In this document: positions 1 to 7,583 of the stretch, piece after piece
How the letters are laid out: the number at the start of each line of letters is the position of its first letter
Numbering within the stretch: the first letter of the stretch is position 1
Source: Prochlorococcus sp. AG-388-D03
GTDB taxonomy: Bacteria > Cyanobacteriota > Cyanobacteriia > PCC-6307 > Cyanobiaceae
Reading direction: 5' to 3'
DNA: 37,631 nt
NCBI GenBank assembly: GCA_003279875.1
Contig: QCGN01000012.1
Location: 1-37,631 of the forward strand
Notes under the pieces: generated by a model
Databases searched by the model: none
Told to the model about the DNA's origin: nothing
Seen by the model: only the letters and a program-made list of their open reading frames with translations
Position numbers and translations under genes: made by a program

Positions 1-1481
1 TATTTGGAGGCACCCCCGCACAAGTTAGTGGTCCAACTGGTCCAATGAGTGTTACCGTAGCAGGAGTTGTAGCAGGTTTAGCAGCAGTTGGCGTCCCAAG
101 AGATCTTTCGGCAGGACAAATTTTACCTCTGGTAATGGCAGCAGTTGTAATTGGCGGCTTATTACAAATTTTGTTTGGAATTTTGAAGCTTGGTAAATAT
201 ATAACTCTTGTCCCATATTCTGTTGTCTCTGGATTCATGTCTGGAATAGGCGTAATTATAATTGCACTTCAAATTGGTCCCCTATTAGGAATCAGTACTC
301 GAGGAGGTGTCGTTGAGTCTTTATCAACCGTTTTCTCAAATTTCCAACCTAATGGGGCAGCTATTGGAGTAGCAATAATGACTTTAGGGATAGTCTTTCT
401 AACCCCTAGAAAAATAAGTCAATGGGTACCTTCACCGCTTTTAGCATTGTTAATAGTAACACCAATATCAATATTTATTTTCGGTGATGGTGCAATAGAT
501 AGAATTGGCGAGATTCCAAGAGGAGTTCCATCTTTAAATTTTCCAAGTTTTAATCAATACTTTCCGATTATTTTCAAAGCAGGTCTAGTGCTTGCAGTGC
601 TTGGAGCAATTGACTCTTTACTTACATCTTTAGTAGCAGATAATATTTCGCAAACAAAGCATAATTCTGATAGAGAGTTAATTGGACAGGGAATAGGTAA
701 TGCTATAGCAGGACTATTTTCAGGTTTACCTGGGGCTGGAGCAACAATGAGAACTGTTATAAATGTTAAATCTGGAGGATCTACTCCTATCTCAGGGATG
801 GTTCACTCTATTGTTCTATTAATAGTTTTAGTTGGTGCAGGTCCATTAGCAGAGCAAATTCCAACTGCTCTTTTAGCAGGTATTCTGATCAAAGTAGGCT
901 TGGATATTATCGACTGGGGATTCTTGAGAAGAGCTCACAAATTATCGCTGAAAACAGCGGTAGTTATGTATGGAGTTCTACTAATGACAGTCTTTTGGGA
1001 TTTGATCTGGGCAGTATTAGTTGGAGTATTTATTGCAAATATGCTAACTATCGATTCAATTACTGAAACTCAATTAGAAGGGATGGATCAGGACAACCCT
1101 TTATCCAATGAGGAGCAACAAAGTAAAAACCTATTACCTTCAGATGAAAAGGCTCTTCTTGATAGATGTTCTGGAGAGGTGATGCTATTTAGACTAAAAG
1201 GTCCACTAAGTTTTGGTGCGGCTAAAGGGATTTCTGAGAGAATGATGTTAGTAAGAAACTATAAAATTTTAATTTTAGATATTACTGATGTTCCTAGACT
1301 TGGAGTCACAGCAACACTTGCAATCGAAGATATGATGCAAGAAGCTAAAAATAATTCTAGAAAAGCATTTGTAGCTGGAGCTAACGAAAAAGTTAAAGAA
1401 AGATTATCTAAATTTGGAGTCGATGGAATCATTGAGACAAGGAAAGAAGCATTAGAAGCTGCTTTAAATGAATTAGCCTAA
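1..1481 (+). CDS. bicA: BicA-type SulP family bicarbonate transporter (5' end cut by window edge)
   Basis: Probable sodium-dependent bicarbonate importer of the plasma membrane, feeding the CO2-concentrating mechanism. The reading frame is open from base 3, and the first residues read FGGTPAQVSGPTGPM, a conserved SulP segment normally inside the membrane domain. The Met at base 45 is therefore internal, and roughly the first 70-90 residues lie outside the window. Many hydrophobic helices follow, then a cytoplasmic STAS domain over the last 130 or so residues (from about base 1090; DITDVPRLGVTATLAIED is its core). It lies 6 bases before sbtA and 8 before sbtB in total linkage, so co-transcription is likely; this context supports bicarbonate over sulfate as substrate. 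Family assignment is firm; substrate is inferred. Confidence 0.88.
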   Translation, partial: FGGTPAQVSGPTGPMSVTVAGVVAGLAAVGVPRDLSAGQILPLVMAAVVIGGLLQILFGILKLGKYITLVPYSVVSGFMSGIGVIIIALQIGPLLGISTRGGVVESLSTVFSNFQPNGAAIGVAIMTLGIVFLTPRKISQWVPSPLLALLIVTPISIFIFGDGAIDRIGEIPRGVPSLNFPSFNQYFPIIFKAGLVLAVLGAIDSLLTSLVADNISQTKHNSDRELIGQGIGNAIAGLFSGLPGAGATMRTVINVKSGGSTPISGMVHSIVLLIVLVGAGPLAEQIPTALLAGILIKVGLDIIDWGFLRRAHKLSLKTAVVMYGVLLMTVFWDLIWAVLVGVFIANMLTIDSITETQLEGMDQDNPLSNEEQQSKNLLPSDEKALLDRCSGEVMLFRLKGPLSFGAAKGISERMMLVRNYKILILDITDVPRLGVTATLAIEDMMQEAKNNSRKAFVAGANEKVKERLSKFGVDGIIETRKEALEAALNELA

Positions 1482-1487
1482 TAATCT

Positions 1488-2486
1488 ATGGAAATAAATC
1501 CAATACTACAAAATGTATTAGCTCCTCCAGTACTGTTCTTTTTAATTGGAGCAATTTCTATACTTTTTAAATCTGATTTAGAAATCCCTGCTCCTTTACC
1601 TAAACTTTTTTCCTTATACTTACTTTTAGCAATTGGTTTTAAAGGAGGAATTGAAATTCAAAAAAGTGGTTTTACCGATCAGGTTTTACCAACACTAGGC
1701 GCAGCAATACTAATGTCATTAATAATTCCACTGATTGGATTTTTTGTCTTAAGGTACAAGTTTGATGTTTTTAACTCTGCAGCTATAGCAGCTGCATATG
1801 GATCTATTAGTGCTGTAACTTTTATCTCAGCAGAAAGTTTCTTAGAGAGTCAAAATATAGATTTCGATGGATTCATGGTTGGAGCTTTAGCTTTAATGGA
1901 ATCTCCGGCAATCATTGTAGGCTTATTAATAGTAAAATTTGCAGCCCCTAAAAATAGACCTAATTCAAGAAAAATGCATCTCAGCTCAATTTTGCATGAG
2001 TCTCTTTTAAATGGATCTGTTTATTTACTATTATCTAGCTTAATTGTTGGTTTTCTAACTGCTTTCAGTAATCCTTCAGCCATTTTAAAAATGGAACCTT
2101 TTACTGGTCAATTATTCTATGGAGCAGAATGCTTTTTCCTTTTAGACATGGGAATAGTTGCAGCTCAAAGATTACCCAGACTTAAAAATGCTGGTTCATT
2201 TTTAATTGGATTTGCAGTCTTTATGCCATTATTTAATTCTTTAATAGGTGTTTTCGTTGCAAGATTATTATCTCTAAACCCTGGAAACGCACTTTTATTT
2301 GTGGTTTTATGTGCAAGTGCCTCGTATTTAGCGGTACCGGCAGCTATGAGGATGACAGTCCCAGAAGCAAAATCAAGTTACTATATTTCTACGACATTAG
2401 GTTTAACTTTTCCGTTCAATATAGTCTTAGGTATACCTATTTATATGAGTTTAGTAAATAAAATTATCCCACTTGCACCTTTGTAA
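1488..2486 (+). CDS. sbtA: SbtA-type sodium-dependent bicarbonate transporter
   Basis: Integral membrane protein of 332 residues, matching the SbtA family of high-affinity Na+/HCO3- symporters. The start has the family pattern (NVLAPPVLFFLIGAI, then SDLEIPAPLPKLFSLYLLLA and FKGGIEI). Two sets of hydrophobic helices are separated by a short hydrophilic loop at about residues 152-168 (KFAAPKNRPNSRKMH), as expected of the inverted-repeat fold. It is shorter than the roughly 370-residue freshwater SbtA, mostly because this central loop is reduced. It begins 6 bases after bicA and ends 2 bases before the PII-like gene, so the three probably form one transcript. Marine picocyanobacterial SbtA forms are divergent, so transport of bicarbonate is inferred from family and neighbours. 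Confidence 0.85.
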   Translation: MEINPILQNVLAPPVLFFLIGAISILFKSDLEIPAPLPKLFSLYLLLAIGFKGGIEIQKSGFTDQVLPTLGAAILMSLIIPLIGFFVLRYKFDVFNSAAIAAAYGSISAVTFISAESFLESQNIDFDGFMVGALALMESPAIIVGLLIVKFAAPKNRPNSRKMHLSSILHESLLNGSVYLLLSSLIVGFLTAFSNPSAILKMEPFTGQLFYGAECFFLLDMGIVAAQRLPRLKNAGSFLIGFAVFMPLFNSLIGVFVARLLSLNPGNALLFVVLCASASYLAVPAAMRMTVPEAKSSYYISTTLGLTFPFNIVLGIPIYMSLVNKIIPLAPL

Positions 2487-2488
2487 AA

Positions 2489-2770
2489 ATGAAAAGATTA
2501 GATTTAATTTTTAGCGAAAGAGAGCTTGATGCAATTATCAATACATTAGAAAAAGCTAATGTGCCAGGCTATACAGTAATGAAACATGCAACTGGTAGGG
2601 GACCTGAAAGAGTTGTTACAGAAGATATGGAGTTTACTGGGTTAGGAGCGAATGCTCATGTGATAGTTTTCTGTGAGCAAGAATTAATTGATAAAATGCG
2701 CGAGAATATTAAGTCTGATCTAAGTTATTACGGTGGAGTGGCTTATATTTCAGAAGCAACGCCTTTATGA
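2489..2770 (+). CDS. sbtB: SbtB-like PII-family regulator of SbtA
   Basis: Protein of 93 residues resembling SbtB, the trimeric PII-like protein that binds adenine nucleotides and controls SbtA. The early GYTVMKHATGRG segment matches the conserved GYTVM..GGKG region leading into the T-loop. The last part (YYGGVAYISEATPL) matches the final strand of the fold. The chain ends there: the C-terminal redox loop CGPEGC found in some SbtB proteins is absent. Start ATG lies 2 bases after the sbtA stop, suggesting translational coupling and a regulator-transporter pair. Family membership is likely; ligand and mode of control are not visible in the sequence. Confidence 0.8.
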   Translation: MKRLDLIFSERELDAIINTLEKANVPGYTVMKHATGRGPERVVTEDMEFTGLGANAHVIVFCEQELIDKMRENIKSDLSYYGGVAYISEATPL

Positions 2771-2793
2771 TTTTTATGCACCTTATAAATGAT

Positions 2794-3774
2794 TCAAGAG
2801 TGTATCCAATCTACTCTTATATTTTTTCTACTGTTTAAATAGCGGTCTATAGACATTGCTGCTATGCATCCATCTGATGCAGCAACAACAGCTTGCTTGA
2901 AAGGTGTATTTCTTATGTCACCAATAGCCCATACACCATCAGAATTTGTAGACATAAAATCATCAACAATAACTCCACCATCTTCTTTTAAAGCAATTTG
3001 GTCTCCTAAAAAATCAGTAATTGGCTTTGAACCACTCATGTATACAAAGACTCCATCTAAATCAAGATTGATAGGTCCTTCTTCTTTTTTATTCTTAACA
3101 ACAACTCCATTTACTCCCATTTCATTCCCTAATATTTCTAATAATCTCGTTCTACTCCAATGTTTAATATTAGAGCTATCCATCAGTTCCATAGCTTCCT
3201 CATTATCTGGTTTTGGATCACTTGATGTAATCCAATGTACAGTTGAAGCAAATTTAGTAAGAACTGTAGCCTCCTCAATTGCCTCTTTATTTGCACCAAC
3301 AACTGCAACTTCTCTATTTTTATAAAAAGCACCGTCGCAAGTCGCACAATAGCTTACACCTTTTCCTAAGAAATCTGCTTCCCCTTTAAAAGAAGCAGGT
3401 CTACCCATAGCTCCACTTGCAAGGACGAGTGCCTTAGCTTTAAAAGTTCCTTCAGGTGTATAAACAGTCTTCCAATCTTCGGCTACATCAATACCAAAAA
3501 CTTGAGCTCTTCTATAGTCAGTTCCATATTGAACAGCTTGTTCTCTCATTAATGTAAGTAATTTTTCACCACTAATATCTACAGGAACTCCTGGATAATT
3601 GGCAATCTGATGAGTTATTGCTAATGCCCCAACAGATGGATTTTTATCTATTATGACAGTCTTTAAGTTAGAACGAGATGTATACAATGCACAAGTACAT
3701 CCAGCTGGACCCCCGCCAACAATAGCAACATCTGTCTCAATAATTTCCAATTTAATAAAACTCCTTTTACTCAA
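2794..3774 (-). CDS. trxB: Thioredoxin-reductase-like FAD/NAD(P)-dependent oxidoreductase
   Basis: Flavoprotein disulfide reductase of the thioredoxin reductase family. It shows the FAD-binding GGGPAG motif near the N-terminus (about residues 20-25), the redox pair CATC near residue 143 in SYCATCDGAF, and a second FAD contact GVWAIGD near the C-terminus. The NADPH-binding loop reads VVGANKEA, where the usual glycines of GGGNSA are changed, so the electron donor is uncertain. Length (326) is normal. The start is ambiguous: besides ATG at 3774, a TTG at 3750 sits 10 bases after a good AGGAG ribosome-binding sequence (3761-3765), unusual in this genome, and gives LEIIETDVAIVGGG. Convergent with sbtB, 23 bases apart. 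An inverted repeat lies just upstream at 3791-3825. It could be a ferredoxin- or NADPH-linked reductase. Confidence 0.75.
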   Translation of the reverse strand: MSKRSFIKLEIIETDVAIVGGGPAGCTCALYTSRSNLKTVIIDKNPSVGALAITHQIANYPGVPVDISGEKLLTLMREQAVQYGTDYRRAQVFGIDVAEDWKTVYTPEGTFKAKALVLASGAMGRPASFKGEADFLGKGVSYCATCDGAFYKNREVAVVGANKEAIEEATVLTKFASTVHWITSSDPKPDNEEAMELMDSSNIKHWSRTRLLEILGNEMGVNGVVVKNKKEEGPINLDLDGVFVYMSGSKPITDFLGDQIALKEDGGVIVDDFMSTNSDGVWAIGDIRNTPFKQAVVAASDGCIAAMSIDRYLNSRKNIRVDWIHS

Positions 3775-4007
3775 TAATTAGATGAGTTTTTGGTTAGAAA
3801 AATATATTATTTAAATTTCTAACCATTTTACATAAATATAAGTTAGGAGATAAAAAAGAAAAAAGCAGAATATAGATACAAACTTACATAGGAAAAATAA
3901 AAATAGATAAATCAAAAACGGAAATCAATTACCTGATTTGTTCTCAATTGATCTATTATTAAATAAATGATAGTTAAGAATTACTAAAGCCCCTTTAAAT
4001 TTTATTT
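3775..4007. other. Intergenic region between divergent genes
   Basis: About 230 very A+T-rich bases between the thioredoxin-reductase-like gene (leftward) and the small coiled-coil gene (rightward). Promoters for both must lie here, but I cannot place either -10 box with confidence. The only strong structure is the 10-bp inverted repeat at 3791-3825. A weaker 6-bp repeat (AAATCA/TGATTT) lies around 3922-3940. No tRNA or conserved short reading frame was seen. Confidence 0.6.
3791..3825. promoter_or_regulatory. 10-bp perfect inverted repeat upstream of the TrxB-like gene
   Basis: TGGTTAGAAA (3791-3800) and TTTCTAACCA (3816-3825) are exact reverse complements around a 15-base A+T spacer. The repeat lies 17-51 bases before the annotated ATG of the leftward flavoprotein gene. 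It could be an operator for a dimeric repressor or a hairpin in the 5' leader. There is no U-run next to it, so a terminator is unlikely. Function is unknown. Confidence 0.5.
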
Positions 4008-4325
4008 ATGACGAATTCTGATTATCTTTTAAAAGCAGCAATTAAAAAGGTAACTGAAAAATTAAACGAAATAGTCGCTGAAAAGATAGAAGAAGCTACA
4101 AATATTGCTCAAGATGTCCCAGAAATAATTAAAAAAGAATTCGAAACGCTAAAAGAGGAAATAATTGAAGAGGCCGAAAGAATGGAAAAAGAAGTATGTC
4201 AGAATAGAAATACTGATAATTCAAAATCTAATCAAGACCCAAACTTAAGTGAAGCTTTAAGAGAAATAAATGAGATTAAACGAAAAGTTGAAGAATTTAA
4301 TATGCAAATGAATAATACAATTTGA
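4008..4325 (+). CDS. Small charged coiled-coil protein of unknown function
   Basis: Hypothetical protein of 105 residues. I do not recognise the family. It is soluble, very rich in Glu, Lys, Ile and Asn, and has heptad-like stretches (about residues 8-62 and 80-102) separated by an Asn/Ser/Asp-rich linker, which suggests two amphipathic helices or a helical hairpin. One Cys near residue 64. There is no signal peptide or membrane segment. Its TGA stop overlaps the ATG of the following ABC1-family kinase gene (TGATG), so the two are probably translationally coupled and may act together. Apart from that coupling nothing indicates its role. The purine-rich, A+T-rich codon use matches its neighbours. 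Confidence 0.7.
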   Translation: MTNSDYLLKAAIKKVTEKLNEIVAEKIEEATNIAQDVPEIIKKEFETLKEEIIEEAERMEKEVCQNRNTDNSKSNQDPNLSEALREINEIKRKVEEFNMQMNNTI

Positions 4326-5992
4326 TGAGCAATCATAAATTAAAAAATCAAATAAAGAAAATCAAAAGAGGTTTTCTCATTTGGAAAACTCTTATTTTAC
4401 TTTTGGTAAATTTATGGCTAGACAATTTAATATTTAAGATTTTTCAAACTAGCAGAGAAAAAAGAAATAAAGTTCAAATAAAAAGAGCTAGGTGGTTTAC
4501 CAATAAATTAATTGAACTTGGTTCCGCTTTTATCAAAATTGGCCAGCTATTATCAGCAAGGCCTGATTTAATACCAAATACTTGGATACAAGAATTATCA
4601 AAATTACAAGATCAAGTACCTCAGTTTTCATATTCGAAAGTTGAAGAAATTATTAAAAAAGAATTAGAACATAAGTTCTCAGAAATTAAGCAAATCTCTT
4701 CTGTCCCAATTGGATCAGCTTCGTTAGCTCAGGTTCATAAAGCCACTTTGAAAAATGGTAAAAAAGTTGTATTTAAAGTTCAAAGACCCAATCTGAAGAA
4801 TTTATTCCACATCGATTTGAACATAATGCAACAAATTGCTTTCATAATCCAAAAGAATAAGAACTGGAGTAGAGGAAGGAATTGGGTTGCGATAGCAAAA
4901 GAGTGCAGAAAAGTTCTTATGAAAGAACTAGATTTCAATTGTGAAGCTCAATATGCTGCAAGGTTTAGACAACAATTTCTTGATGATGAAAAGATAGAGG
5001 TTCCTGAGGTAATTTGGAACTTGAGCAGTGAAAAAGTTCTTTGTTTAAGTTATTTAGAGGGTACAAAAATAAGTGATATTGAAAAATTAAAATCTAAGAA
5101 TATTGACTTACCAAAGATTGCAGAAATAGGTGCAATTAGCTATTTAAAGCAGTTAGTAAATTATGGTTTTTTTCATGCTGACCCCCATCCAGGGAATTTA
5201 GCTGTTTCAAAGTCAGGCAAATTAATCTTTTATGATTTTGGGATGATGGGGAACATTTCAAATAATCTTCAAGCAAGATTAGGATCTATGGTTCAATCTG
5301 CAGCACTAAGAGATGCATCATCACTAGTAACTCAACTACAGGATGCGGGCTTGATTTCTAAAGATATAGATGTCGGGCCAGTTAGACGATTAGTTAGATT
5401 AATGCTTAAAGAAGCTTTAACTCCACCATTCAGTCCAAATATCATCGAAAAGCTATCTGGGGATTTATATGAACTAGTTTATGAAACTCCTTTTCAGCTA
5501 CCAGTTGATTTAATATTTGTGATGCGAGCATTATCAACTTTTGAAGGAGTTGGTAGAATGTTAGATCCAGGGTTTAACCTTGTATCAATTACTAAGCCTT
5601 ATCTAATTGATCTAATGACTTCAAATAATCAAACCCCAAACGATTTAATTAACCAATTTGGTAGACAAGTAGGGGAATTAGGTTCGAAGGCTGTAGGTAT
5701 CCCAAAAAGAATTGATGAAAGTTTAGAAAGATTAGAACAGGGTGATTTACAACTTCAAGTAAGGATGGGAGAATCTGATAGGCAATTTAAGAAAATGTTT
5801 ACTGCTCAAAAATCCTTAGGTCATTCGATTCTTATAGGAAGCTTATCAATAGCATCAGCTTTACTCGTAACTAACAACCAAAATAATTTTGCGATCTTAC
5901 CCTTAATTTTTGCAGCACCCATAAGTATTGATTGGATTAAGTGTCAACTAAGTATGCGAAAAGGTTCAAGGCTAGAGAAACTTAAGCAGTAA
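4325..5992 (+). CDS. ABC1/UbiB/AarF-family atypical kinase
   Basis: Member of the ABC1 (ADCK/UbiB) family of atypical kinase-like ATPases, linked in bacteria and plastids to quinone and prenyl-lipid metabolism. Residues numbered from the ATG at 4325: the KxGQ segment in AFIKIGQLLSARPDLIP (about 60-76), the A-rich nucleotide loop PIGSASLAQVH (128-138), the Lys of VVFKVQRPN, the catalytic HADPHPGN (284-291) and YDFG (303-306). Two hydrophobic stretches near the C-terminus (about 495-540) probably anchor it in a membrane. I chose ATG 4325 over the TTG three bases earlier because it gives the common TGATG overlap with the upstream small gene. Length (555) fits. It lies 8 bases from the convergent eno. 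Cyanobacteria carry several paralogs, so the exact substrate cannot be named. Confidence 0.85.
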   Translation: MSNHKLKNQIKKIKRGFLIWKTLILLLVNLWLDNLIFKIFQTSREKRNKVQIKRARWFTNKLIELGSAFIKIGQLLSARPDLIPNTWIQELSKLQDQVPQFSYSKVEEIIKKELEHKFSEIKQISSVPIGSASLAQVHKATLKNGKKVVFKVQRPNLKNLFHIDLNIMQQIAFIIQKNKNWSRGRNWVAIAKECRKVLMKELDFNCEAQYAARFRQQFLDDEKIEVPEVIWNLSSEKVLCLSYLEGTKISDIEKLKSKNIDLPKIAEIGAISYLKQLVNYGFFHADPHPGNLAVSKSGKLIFYDFGMMGNISNNLQARLGSMVQSAALRDASSLVTQLQDAGLISKDIDVGPVRRLVRLMLKEALTPPFSPNIIEKLSGDLYELVYETPFQLPVDLIFVMRALSTFEGVGRMLDPGFNLVSITKPYLIDLMTSNNQTPNDLINQFGRQVGELGSKAVGIPKRIDESLERLEQGDLQLQVRMGESDRQFKKMFTAQKSLGHSILIGSLSIASALLVTNNQNNFAILPLIFAAPISIDWIKCQLSMRKGSRLEKLKQ

Positions 5993-6000
5993 TAATTGTC

Positions 6001-7296
<1,296 letters not shown>

Positions 7297-7529
7297 TTAA
7301 TTAATACTATTTAAATCCTATAAATAGCTGAAGTATTTGGCTAATATCTGAAATATAAAGAATATAATCAAATAATTTTTTTTTGATTTCAAAACAAGTT
7401 CTTAAATCTCCTATCAATTAATTTGTTCAATTTTGAAAATATAATCTAAACAAATCAAATACTCTTTTTAATTTAAGAAGAATTTTTTATTTTCATCTTA
7501 TAATTTAAAAATTCTAAATGATTTTTAAC

Positions 7530-7549
7530 TTTATCTTAATTAAGATAAA
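7530..7549. promoter_or_regulatory. 20-bp perfect palindrome in clpB2 promoter
   Basis: TTTATCTTAATTAAGATAAA is a perfect palindrome with no spacer. It ends 2 bases before the TATAAT at 7552-7557, so it fills the -35 to spacer region of the probable clpB2 promoter. This is the position expected of an operator for a dimeric regulator. The regulator is unknown, and A+T richness raises the chance background. Confidence 0.5.
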
Positions 7550-7551
7550 AA

Positions 7552-7557
7552 TATAAT
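7552..7557 (+). promoter_or_regulatory. Probable -10 element of clpB2
   Basis: A perfect TATAAT 27 bases before the clpB2 ATG, predicting a 5' leader of about 20 bases. The matching -35 position (about 7529-7534) falls on the left arm of the palindrome and is not a good TTGACA. Confidence 0.5.
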
Positions 7558-7583
7558 GATCAAGTATTAGTTTTGTTTAGTTC

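Noticed and set aside
2864..3325. 153-codon open frame on the plus strand inside the thioredoxin-reductase-like gene
   Set aside because: It is exactly antisense to a gene with clear family motifs, has a Ser/Thr/Pro-rich composition and no recognisable domain.
3775..4007. tRNA or small regulatory RNA such as Yfr1 in the longer gaps
   Set aside because: No cloverleaf, T-loop sequence or ACTCCTCACAC-type motif was seen in any intergenic region.
4322..4324. TTG at 4322 as the start of the ABC1-family kinase
   Set aside because: The next codon is ATG at 4325, giving the typical TGATG overlap.
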